Source of the DNA: Rhizophagus clarus
Lineage: Eukaryota > Glomeromycota > Glomeromycetes > Glomerales > Glomeraceae
DNA length: 64,000 nucleotides
Assembly (NCBI GenBank): GCA_015698045.1
Contig: BLAL01000058.1
Span: 1,118,501 to 1,182,500 of the forward strand
Direction: 5' to 3'
Made by a program: the position numbers and the translations under genes
Part shown: positions 34,491 through 41,739 of the stretch, piece after piece
Numbering within the stretch: position 1 is the stretch's first letter
Layout of the letters: each line of letters starts with the position of its first letter
Notes under the pieces: generated by a model
What the model saw: only the letters and a program-made list of their open reading frames with translations
Databases searched by the model: none
Told to the model about the DNA's origin: nothing

Positions 34491-35913
34491 TCTCACCTTG
34501 AACTAATTCTATAGGTACACCTCGAACAGCATTGGAAGTATCCATAGGATCATCATGATCATTCAAGGAAAGTTCATGCATTGCCCTATTTAACTCTGCA
34601 TCTTCACGTCTTTCTCTAGCTTTTGCGATTCTTTTAGCAATCTTACCAGCTAATCTTTGTTCTAATGTATTTCTAGGAGCAGGTCTACCTGGTACTGCAT
34701 CAAACAACTGTTGTAAATGCCTATTATCAACCTCATCTTCATCAGGCTGATTAAAAGCTTCATCAGGAATATCATCCCAATCATCATGATATCGAGGCGT
34801 AGGCTTAGGCTTAGGTCTATAAACATGCTTTACATCTCGAGCCTTAAGACTCTCCTGTAATTGGCGAATTTGGGATTGAAAACCTTCAGCCTGTTGTTGT
34901 AATAATCGACTTATTTCTCCTTGTGTAACTGCATGATGTTGGACTGGTTTTAATATAACTGGCTCCTGACCAACTGGTGGCAATTGCTCTGGAATAATTT
35001 GTCTATCCCTCTGATACTGTATATTTTCTCGTCTTTCTCTACCAAGACGTATTTCAGCCTTTCTTTTTTCAACTCGTTCAAGAAGACCTACCAATTCCTC
35101 TATATCCCGTTCAGCACCAATCCTTTCAGCCTCAATAGCACAATCATCATTCATACCTCTTAGAAACTGATTAACTAAAACATCATTGCCATAACCTAAT
35201 AGCTCAGCACTTCTTCTAACTTTATCATAGAAATCTCGAACAGGCATATTTTCCTGAAAAAGGTTACCAAACCTTAACTGACGTCTGGCATTCTGCTGTG
35301 TAGGAAATTCATTACGCATTTTAATTAGAACATGACAGGGACGGGCTGGAATTATATACGGATGACCGGCACCAGCTCCACCAGGAATTATTGCACCAGC
35401 ACCAGCACCAGCAACAGCACCAACAACATTGTGGTTAAGAGGGTCATTAGTAAATTCCATACCAGCACGATTTAGCCAAATATCTCTATTCCCTTCTATG
35501 GCATAATCAGGCCAGACATTAGTAACTGGATTAGCAATACCATTACCAGCACCATCAACTATATGAGCCCTTGCACCAGAAGGGTTAACCCATGTAGCTA
35601 CTGGACAATTAACACCAGCATTACCAGCCATACCCTTAAATGTGGCCTCATCTCCATGCAAATTACTAAGAAGAATATTTCTAAGCCTAACTTTCTTTCC
35701 TAGAATATTAGCATCATACCATCTGGAGGCTGGACCAGTTAAGCAAGCACGAAGTATACCCATAGCTTTCTCCCAACCTGCTGGAGGACCACCATCAGCC
35801 GATGGATCAATTCCAATACTATGAATATAACCTTTATATAACTCAAAAAATCTCTCAAGATCATCGTCATCATTTCCAGCAAAAACTGGCATTCCTATTG
35901 CAACGGTAGCCAT
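34447..35913 (-). CDS. gag: Gag-like capsid protein (Ty3-type)
   Basis: 488 aa; ATG 35913-35911 in a good context (AATATGG). The N-terminal third carries Gag capsid features: FAGNDDDDLERFFELYKGY, GWEKAMGILRACLTGPASRW. After a Gly/Ala-rich insert of about 110 residues (GAVAGAGAGAIIPGGAGAG), the second half of the fold follows: RRQLRFGNLFQENMPVRDFY, VNQFLRGMNDDC and LLERVEKRKAEIRLGRERR. The C-terminus has a Gln-rich coil and a Lys/Pro segment (YRPKPKPTPRYHDD) but no CCHC knuckle. Expected role: self-assembling capsid shell. Upstream coiled-coil gene overlaps by 19 bp, downstream protease by about 45 bp. The insert between the two halves is unusual for Ty3 Gags. Confidence 0.8.
   Translation of the reverse strand: MATVAIGMPVFAGNDDDDLERFFELYKGYIHSIGIDPSADGGPPAGWEKAMGILRACLTGPASRWYDANILGKKVRLRNILLSNLHGDEATFKGMAGNAGVNCPVATWVNPSGARAHIVDGAGNGIANPVTNVWPDYAIEGNRDIWLNRAGMEFTNDPLNHNVVGAVAGAGAGAIIPGGAGAGHPYIIPARPCHVLIKMRNEFPTQQNARRQLRFGNLFQENMPVRDFYDKVRRSAELLGYGNDVLVNQFLRGMNDDCAIEAERIGAERDIEELVGLLERVEKRKAEIRLGRERRENIQYQRDRQIIPEQLPPVGQEPVILKPVQHHAVTQGEISRLLQQQAEGFQSQIRQLQESLKARDVKHVYRPKPKPTPRYHDDWDDIPDEAFNQPDEDEVDNRHLQQLFDAVPGRPAPRNTLEQRLAGKIAKRIAKARERREDAELNRAMHELSLNDHDDPMDTSNAVRGVPIELVQGENGEIMLVQKKDSFK
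34462..34469 (-). promoter_or_regulatory. A8 slippage-prone run in the gag/pro overlap
   Basis: On the sense strand CTCGTCC-A8-GATAGT. In the Gag frame it reads VQKKDSFK then TAA; skipping one A (or reading A7) continues directly into the protease frame. This is the arrangement expected for programmed frameshifting or transcript slippage. A single-base assembly error would look the same. Confidence 0.5.
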
Positions 35914-36545
35914 ATTACTGGGGGATTATCTGGAGGAGGATTGTTGACTATGGGATTTGCTTGTCTAATTCGAAACCACTGCGCTTGAATTCTAAGTACA
36001 GCCAGTAGTGCTTGCATTCTATCACGAATTCGTCCCAAGTTTCTAGATGTAAGTCGTTCTATTGCAAGTTGGTGTGTTAATCTATCATTTCCTTGTTGCA
36101 AAGTATCCCTAATTCTTCTTTGCTGTACTTGCTGATCTTGTAATTGATTAGCTTGATCACGATTTGCATTTACCAGATGATTTCTCTCATTTTGCAATCT
36201 GTTCCTCTCATTTTGACATGCAATAAGACGTTGTCTAATACCATGAATCTCACGTTCTCTAGCATTAGTCACTTCTTGCAAAAATCTTAATAAACCAGTC
36301 GAAGTATCAAGCTCTTCCCTAGTTTGTCTTGCTCTTTCTTCAACCTGTATACCATGAGCTATAATCAATCCAATAATATGCTTAATCTCATGATTAATAT
36401 TTATAAGATTTGGTGTAACAGTCATTCGACCATTTACCAGCAGGGCATCTGCGCCATTCTTAAGTGCATTAATTAGCTGATTAATATCCATAGCTACTAA
36501 ATGTGCTGGAGGGGGTCCTGTAGGATCAGTGGGAACATATGCCAT
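35895..36545 (-). CDS. Coiled-coil protein upstream of Gag
   Basis: 216 aa from ATG 36545-36543 (MAYVPTDPTG). It has a short Pro-rich start, a hydrophobic helical stretch, then a long Arg/Gln/Asn/Glu heptad region at about residues 70-180 (QNERNRLQNERNHLVNANRD) characteristic of a coiled coil. A hydrophobic helix and a Pro-rich tail follow (NNPPPDNPPVIW). It ends 19 bp inside the gag start. Possibly a scaffold or minor structural protein, or the N-terminal part of an ancestral longer Gag. No family is recognised. Confidence 0.72.
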   Translation of the reverse strand: MAYVPTDPTGPPPAHLVAMDINQLINALKNGADALLVNGRMTVTPNLININHEIKHIIGLIIAHGIQVEERARQTREELDTSTGLLRFLQEVTNAREREIHGIRQRLIACQNERNRLQNERNHLVNANRDQANQLQDQQVQQRRIRDTLQQGNDRLTHQLAIERLTSRNLGRIRDRMQALLAVLRIQAQWFRIRQANPIVNNPPPDNPPVIWLPLQ

Positions 36546-36585
36546 TTTGAATATACTATACACTATATACTACTAATTGCTTAAA
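36546..36585. promoter_or_regulatory. 40-bp divergent promoter region (coiled coil-gag-pro / ATPase)
   Basis: Start codons are only 40 bp apart. The spacer is nearly all A/T with TATACTATACACTATATACT, a TATA-like direct repeat that could serve both directions. Inferred from spacing and composition. Confidence 0.45.
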
Positions 36586-37884
36586 ATGGACTTATATGTG
36601 TATAATTTGGATGAGTATACCAGTGATACTAGGCAAGGAAATGAATATGCTCCAGTATGGAATTTTCGTCTTGCTGTAGCCGGTAGCTCAGATTCTGGAA
36701 AGACTACTATGCTTCTTAATTTACTAATGGGAGATGCAAAAGCCAAAGAGGATGGAAATCGATATATTCTTTGCGATGAAATAGTCCTTATTTGTAGGTA
36801 TTTAGACGAACCTAAATGGCAAATGGTAAAAGATTTCTTTGATGATAGTGAAGACGTTACTTTTAGAGCGATTTCATATCATCAAATACCGGATGTAGAA
36901 GACTTTGACCCCAAAATTGCTACTGTAGTTATATTTGAGGATTTAATGGATGCCCCTAAAAACATCCAAGAAAAAATAACTGGATACTTTACCCATGGAC
37001 GACATAGAAATATTTCGGCTATTTATGTAGCCCAAAGATTCTTTGCCATCCCAAAAGCAATTCGAGAAAATGTGAATTATATTTCTCTACATGGTGGGCA
37101 TGGTAGTTTAAGTGATACAAAGCGTATCATTAAACAATATACTAATGAGTCAGATTCTCTTGCCCCAATCATTGATGAGCTGACTTTGAGCAAAGAATTC
37201 ATAGTATTTGACTTAAGACGCCCTAAAACTGACCCTTTAGCAATCAGAGTTCGATGGGATACTAGTCTTAGAACTTTTATGGAATCGTCCTTGAATAACG
37301 CTTCTAAAATGATCACGTGTTCATCTAAGATTGATCTAAGATCATCCAAGAACGATTCTAGAATCATCACAGATTCATCTAAGATTGATCTAAGATCATC
37401 CAAGAACGATTCTAGAATCATCACAGATTCATCTAAGATCGATCTAAGATGTCGATTTACTTCTTATGGGCAGAAGGCAATAGCTGAAGCTAAAAAAAAT
37501 AATTTGTTAAAGGAATTTGCCCGAAACTTTCCTTCTCCTAAGGAACGTAAACTTTACTTAATACCAGACGCCTTATCGAAGGTAAAAAATTCAGATATTT
37601 GGGCTAAATATGTTTTTAGAGAAGCTTATGGAATAAATGATCGTACTCTTGGAGATGAGTATAAGAAATTCCTATCCCAAGTTAAGAATGTATGTGTTAC
37701 TAGAAATAATTCCCCAGTATCAGTAACACCTTTTGATCGATATAGAGAACTTTTGAATGAGCGTCCTCTAAGTGACGAAAAAATAATAGAAGGTATTGGA
37801 GCACTTCTAAAACTATTCAATGATGGCTTAATGAAAAAGCCTACCCTACAAGTGGGAATTAATAATCTATTCCATTCTTTCTAA
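36586..37884 (+). CDS. FtsK/A32-type DNA-packaging ATPase
   Basis: 432 aa from ATG 36586 (MDLYVYN); an in-frame TTG upstream is not preferred. Walker A AGSSDSGKTT at about 32-41, Walker B TVVIFEDL near 117-124, then FTHGRHRNISAIYVAQRFF with the Gln-containing sensor expected of A32/HerA-type ATPases. About residues 250-295 are two and a half copies of an 18-residue repeat (SSKIDLRSSKNDSRIITD). A C-terminal basic/helical domain follows (YGQKAIAEAKKNN...). The repeat is also exact at DNA level (54-bp unit). Role: pumping element DNA into capsids. The last 26 bp overlap the opposite-strand winged-helix gene. Confidence 0.88.
   Translation: MDLYVYNLDEYTSDTRQGNEYAPVWNFRLAVAGSSDSGKTTMLLNLLMGDAKAKEDGNRYILCDEIVLICRYLDEPKWQMVKDFFDDSEDVTFRAISYHQIPDVEDFDPKIATVVIFEDLMDAPKNIQEKITGYFTHGRHRNISAIYVAQRFFAIPKAIRENVNYISLHGGHGSLSDTKRIIKQYTNESDSLAPIIDELTLSKEFIVFDLRRPKTDPLAIRVRWDTSLRTFMESSLNNASKMITCSSKIDLRSSKNDSRIITDSSKIDLRSSKNDSRIITDSSKIDLRCRFTSYGQKAIAEAKKNNLLKEFARNFPSPKERKLYLIPDALSKVKNSDIWAKYVFREAYGINDRTLGDEYKKFLSQVKNVCVTRNNSPVSVTPFDRYRELLNERPLSDEKIIEGIGALLKLFNDGLMKKPTLQVGINNLFHSF
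37311..37447 (+). repeat. 54-bp in-frame tandem repeat within the ATPase gene
   Basis: TCATCTAAGATTGATCTAAG followed by ATCATCCAAGAACGATTCTA and GAATCATCACAGAT is repeated with period 54 bp, giving an 18-residue Ser/Lys/Asp/Arg unit. Two full copies plus a partial third, almost identical, so recently expanded. Confidence 0.9.
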
Positions 37885-38419
37885 AAAGCTCAAGTAACTC
37901 TTCTCTAGTCGTATTTATAGTTATAGTACTTTTTTCCTTACCATCTACTACTATTCTTGACATTTTTGTTACTAGGCCAAAGGCCCTCAATGTACGAGAA
38001 ACACAGTTTTTGCTTAATGGATTATCTATTACAGTACAATACATATCATAAAATACGGCAAAGGGCTCATTTATCCCATCTACTGCATAGAAATCAAATA
38101 AAAATCGATATAAAGCTTTTTCTCCTACATCCCTATCTAGCCCATTAATTCGTTTGAGTAGCCAAATCTTGATTGATTCAACATCTGGTTCAATACTATT
38201 TAACTGTTCCTCATAGTCTCGAGTAAAGGTAAAAGTAAGTTCATCATCTAGAGAGACCGATCTATATATTTTGATTAGCTTATATATATTTTCATGTAAG
38301 CTGTCTATATTGGTACATCTTTGTACAGTTCGTCTGAATTCGATAGTAGATAGGCCTCTTCTTGGCTTAGCCAATACAAGTCCACAAACTGGGCAGTATT
38401 TTCTAATTTGCTCAACCAT
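37859..38419 (-). CDS. Zinc-finger / winged-helix-like protein
   Basis: 186 aa, ATG 38419-38417. It starts with a zinc-ribbon half (YCPVCGLVLAKPRRG). A helical middle follows (ESIKIWLLKRINGLDRDVGEK, FLFDFYAVDGINEPFAVFYD), and the C-terminal segment NPLSKNCVSRTLRAFGLVTK then SRIVVDGKEKSTITIN has the helix-turn-helix plus beta-wing pattern of a winged helix, similar to the C-terminal DNA-binding part of poxvirus-D5-type primase helicases. Only one CxxC pair is evident. The tail-to-tail overlap with the ATPase gene is 26 bp. Likely a DNA-binding replication or transcription factor (inference). Confidence 0.6.
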   Translation of the reverse strand: MVEQIRKYCPVCGLVLAKPRRGLSTIEFRRTVQRCTNIDSLHENIYKLIKIYRSVSLDDELTFTFTRDYEEQLNSIEPDVESIKIWLLKRINGLDRDVGEKALYRFLFDFYAVDGINEPFAVFYDMYCTVIDNPLSKNCVSRTLRAFGLVTKMSRIVVDGKEKSTITINTTREELLELFRKNGIDY

Positions 38420-38475
38420 TTTTTTCAGAATTATCTACATAAAAAATGAAATTATTTAATTACCTGTTTTTATAT

Positions 38476-39060
38476 TTATTCTTTACTACAGTCTTCACAT
38501 AAACCGCTCTCAGGTAATTCGTTAAGGTTTACAGGCATTTGACACTCCCTGCATAAGGCAATATTAAGTTCGGCAAGCCTTCTTGATTGTTCCTCTTGTT
38601 GTGCTTCTCTTTCTCTTTGTCTAGTAAATTGACGTGCTTCTTTAACCCCTTGCCTATAACTTGGATTGAGTCGATCCCATCTAGCACGATGAACAGTTAT
38701 ATTATGTGCAGTTTCCAAGTATTCAAGTCTTACCTGAGTATCTTGCAGATACAATAAAGACGGATTAGACTGTGCGATTTCTGCATATCTTGGAGGAACA
38801 AGATAGTAATCTTCTATTATTTCATACCCAGCCCTTTGAATTAAATAATAATATGTTCTAGTTCCAAATTGAACCATTCGTCCAGTACTTACATTGAGAT
38901 AGCTTTCCCTTACAGAAGGAGGTGGAGGTGCAGTTGCTCTTCGAACCAATCCGCTATCAAGATAATCATATGCTTCTAAAACTAGCTGATTGAAAGTCGA
39001 ACCACCAACACGAATTGTTCTGCCGGTCAATGGATTAGTAGTATATCTATTAGCACTCAT
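38476..39060 (-). CDS. TGR-motif protein with C-terminal zinc ribbon
   Basis: 194 aa, ATG 39060-39058. Two tandem N-terminal motifs are seen: TNPLTGRTIRVGGSTFNQLV and NVSTGRMVQFGTRTYYYLI. The pattern N-P-x-T-G-R-x-I followed by an aromatic or Leu helix recalls the two-cysteine adaptor domain of large DNA viruses, but without its cysteines. An Arg/Gln/Glu helix follows (RQREREAQQEEQSRRLAEL), then CRECQMPVNLNELPESGLCEDC, a compact four-Cys ribbon. Function unknown. The promoter side faces the 53-bp repeat array. Confidence 0.6.
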   Translation of the reverse strand: MSANRYTTNPLTGRTIRVGGSTFNQLVLEAYDYLDSGLVRRATAPPPPSVRESYLNVSTGRMVQFGTRTYYYLIQRAGYEIIEDYYLVPPRYAEIAQSNPSLLYLQDTQVRLEYLETAHNITVHRARWDRLNPSYRQGVKEARQFTRQREREAQQEEQSRRLAELNIALCRECQMPVNLNELPESGLCEDCSKE

Positions 39061-39119
39061 CTTTTTTTATTGTTACTTTAGTATAGGCTATATTCAATTA
39101 CGATTTTTTTTTTCTAAAA

Positions 39120-39323
39120 ATGAAAAATCTCTAGTAACAAAGTTACTTCGTCATCAGCCTTTTATGCAAAAAATGAAAAATGCCTAGTGACAAAGTTACT
39201 TCGTCATCAGCCTTTTATGCAAAAAATGAAAAATGCCTAGTGACAAAGTTACTTCGTCATCAGCCTTTTATGCAAAAAATGAAAAATGCCTAGTGACAAA
39301 GTTACTTCGTCATCAGCCTTTGC
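39120..39323. repeat. Array of four 53-bp repeats with a palindromic core
   Basis: Units begin near 39128, 39181, 39234 and 39287 at an exact 53-bp spacing. Copy 1 holds the perfect inverted repeat AGTAAC-AAA-GTTACT; copies 2-4 have AGTGAC in the left arm (one change). CTTCGTCATCAGCC and TTTTATGCAAAAAATG complete the unit. It lies in the 284-bp gap between the TGR-motif gene and the 144-aa gene. Regular spacing and a dyad suggest a protein-binding array (promoter operator or replication iterons). Confidence 0.88.
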
Positions 39324-39344
39324 ACAAAATTTTTAATAATAAAT

Positions 39345-39779
39345 TTATAGCTTATTACCAAGAAGTTCATCTAAGACGTCCTCAGCTTCATCTTCAGTAA
39401 GTTTACGTCTAGATGGTGCTTCTTTAGTTTCTTTAGGAATATGTTTATATAAATCATAGACCTTTATAATTCTAAAAGCAAGATCTGGATTAAATGGATA
39501 CTTTGCTCGAATCTTTGCAATTTTCTCATAATACGATTCTTCATTTGGTAATAATTTCTTAGCTGTATAACAAATATAGCCTTCTGGATTGTTGGCAGAT
39601 TCTATTTTCTTAATATAGTTTACGTGATTCTTTATAAGATAACTTTCTTTACCATATCCATCTTGTAAACCTGCCAATATGACACCTTTTAAAGCTTTTA
39701 TAATTTCGGCCAGATACATTTCTGGCCCGATAAAACTAGGATGCTTGTTTGTGAATGGGAATGAGTCGTCGTGTTCCAT
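39345..39779 (-). CDS. Maverick protein of unknown function (144 aa)
   Basis: ATG 39779-39777, TAA at 39345. Predicted mostly helical (MYLAEIIKALKGVILAGLQ, YEKIAKIRAKYPFNPDLAFR) with an acidic C-terminus (EDEAEDVLDELLG). No motif is recognised. It sits 36 bp downstream of the polymerase gene on the same strand, so it is probably co-expressed. Confidence 0.65.
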   Translation of the reverse strand: MEHDDSFPFTNKHPSFIGPEMYLAEIIKALKGVILAGLQDGYGKESYLIKNHVNYIKKIESANNPEGYICYTAKKLLPNEESYYEKIAKIRAKYPFNPDLAFRIIKVYDLYKHIPKETKEAPSRRKLTEDEAEDVLDELLGNKL

Positions 39780-39815
39780 CTTTGTACTTCTACATCTAAG
39801 GAAAAAAATATTTAA

Positions 39816-41663
39816 TTATACGGTCCATACCACTTGGTTAGCATTTTTTACATGACACTCTCCTTCTTTTTCGAATTTTAGAGCTTTTAGAGTCTTAAAG
39901 GCATCTTTAGCACAGGCTATAAGAGGAGAAGAGTTAACGTCTTCTTCTAGAATGAATCCATCAGTATGAATACGTCTGACTTTATCCACATAGGGTTGTA
40001 CCATTTCAGAAATAAACTTTCGACCATATGCTAGAAGGAATGGAGCAATTCTAGGGTATTCACCTTTAAAGGGATTACCTGGATTCGTAAACTGGAATCT
40101 CCACTGCTTTTCTCCTATTGGTACAGTCGAGTCTAATACCTCACCATCTGGAAAGTCAAAAGACTTACTCGATGTTGTAAGAGTCTTGTATGTTTTCTTT
40201 CTTTGGCAAAGTGCACCCCATAGCATATTAAGAATTCTTTTAGCTACTTGGCCAGCTATACCACCCTGATTCTTGATTTTAAAGAGAAAATCTACATATT
40301 CTCCAAAGATTACACTACCCCGAATTCGAGTTTCTTTTTCATAAATAAGTGCATTGGAGGCTCCATCCTGAATTAATGTAACTTGAAGGCCAAGAGCTTT
40401 GGCACGTGTAAGATCAATATGAGTATATACATTATGGTAATTATATCGAAATAGCGGGGTATCCTTTTTTTCAATACTTGCACGAAATATTCCAAAATGG
40501 CTATATCCTCGATGGTTAGTAAAGTCTTTTAAAATCTGAAACTTACCTTTACTGATAGGAAAGTTTAAAGCTGACTGCTGAATACTAGGATAAAGACTTG
40601 TATCATCATAACTCCTTCCGTATCCTTTCCAGTTATTTTGTGCCCAGATAATCCCTCCCATCATTGCTTTACTTATCCATTGTGCTTCAAGTGCGTCAAG
40701 AGGTTCATTAGCAGGAATACTCACACTTAATTTTTCAAATAGCCATAAAGCCGTTTTCTTTATGTTCCAATCAAGTAATGATATATCAATTGGGAGGCCT
40801 AGCTTTTTCGTCTCCTGTAAAAAGGCATCTCGTTCAGCAATAATTCTGATATATGCCTTTTCCAATGATTCTTGGCGTTTAGCTAGAATGAAGGAGTAGT
40901 TTTTGCTAAACTTAAGTTTTTGAAACTGCTGGACGGTAATAGGCTTGATCTCCTTTCCATTATATATTTCAACAGTATCTTTTACTTCATTCTCCTGATA
41001 AGTTATAGGCTTCTTTGGCCTTTTACATTCAAAGCTGGGATGTTTTCTATCTGGATTAAGAGCGAGGGAATAATGTCCATTAGTGAGAGTGAGGGTTATT
41101 CTTCTTTGTGCTGGACTCTTAGAGATATAAGTATGATCACCTACTACATTGATAGCAATACTTTGAGCTAATCGTTCTATTTTTTCAATACAGGCAATTG
41201 GAATAGGATCATCTCGTGCCAAATTTAGATAATCTTTAATGTACTCAGGTTTTTCAATAGTTTGAGGCATATTCGAATAAGTGCCATAAGCCATTTTTAA
41301 GCACTGATAAAGGCAGTCATTTGTATCACCACATCCACCTGATACCGCTGGTAAATCCCTCATATAAATGATAAAGTTATCAAATCGCTCTGGATCACCC
41401 ATATTATGACCATCAGGTGGCAATTGACTCGCATCATAGTGATCAAGTAGAGAGAAAAGGTTTGCGTCTTCTCCATTTGTAGTCCATTGACCAGGCTTCC
41501 AGTTCTCATAAGGAAGTAGGATTTGAAACTGTTTGCCTGGATATCGGGCTTTAAGTTTTTGATCGAGGTTTGCAATTCTTTTTCTAGAGAACTGTCGGCC
41601 ACTAAACTTAACTTCTATGATATCAGGCCTATTTGGTAAATGACGAACTAGTCTTGAAAACAT
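39816..41663 (-). CDS. polB: Family B DNA polymerase with N-terminal OTU-like segment
   Basis: 615 aa, ATG 41663-41661. Polymerase motif A DDTSLYPS at 353-360, motif B KRILNMLWGALC at 475-486, motif C RIHTDGF at 564-570 (second catalytic Asp kept; His in place of the first). This fits the protein-primed/viral PolB_2 group. No Exo I-III motifs are evident, and 615 aa is short for a Polinton polymerase. Residues 109-127 (GCGDTNDCLYQCLKMAYG) with NGHYSLAL at 195-202 look like the Cys and His boxes of an OTU-type cysteine protease, so a fused peptidase may replace the exonuclease. The opposite-strand frames are shadows. Predicted to replicate the element. Confidence 0.9.
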   Translation of the reverse strand: MFSRLVRHLPNRPDIIEVKFSGRQFSRKRIANLDQKLKARYPGKQFQILLPYENWKPGQWTTNGEDANLFSLLDHYDASQLPPDGHNMGDPERFDNFIIYMRDLPAVSGGCGDTNDCLYQCLKMAYGTYSNMPQTIEKPEYIKDYLNLARDDPIPIACIEKIERLAQSIAINVVGDHTYISKSPAQRRITLTLTNGHYSLALNPDRKHPSFECKRPKKPITYQENEVKDTVEIYNGKEIKPITVQQFQKLKFSKNYSFILAKRQESLEKAYIRIIAERDAFLQETKKLGLPIDISLLDWNIKKTALWLFEKLSVSIPANEPLDALEAQWISKAMMGGIIWAQNNWKGYGRSYDDTSLYPSIQQSALNFPISKGKFQILKDFTNHRGYSHFGIFRASIEKKDTPLFRYNYHNVYTHIDLTRAKALGLQVTLIQDGASNALIYEKETRIRGSVIFGEYVDFLFKIKNQGGIAGQVAKRILNMLWGALCQRKKTYKTLTTSSKSFDFPDGEVLDSTVPIGEKQWRFQFTNPGNPFKGEYPRIAPFLLAYGRKFISEMVQPYVDKVRRIHTDGFILEEDVNSSPLIACAKDAFKTLKALKFEKEGECHVKNANQVVWTV

Positions 41664-41739
41664 TTCTTTGAAATATATAGTATTTATTTAATTACTAATT
41701 TTTTGTTACTATATTTGAAAAAAATAAAATAACTAGCCC

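Noticed and set aside
39120-39323. CRISPR array
   Set aside because: Direct tandem repeats with no unique spacers, in a eukaryotic transposon.
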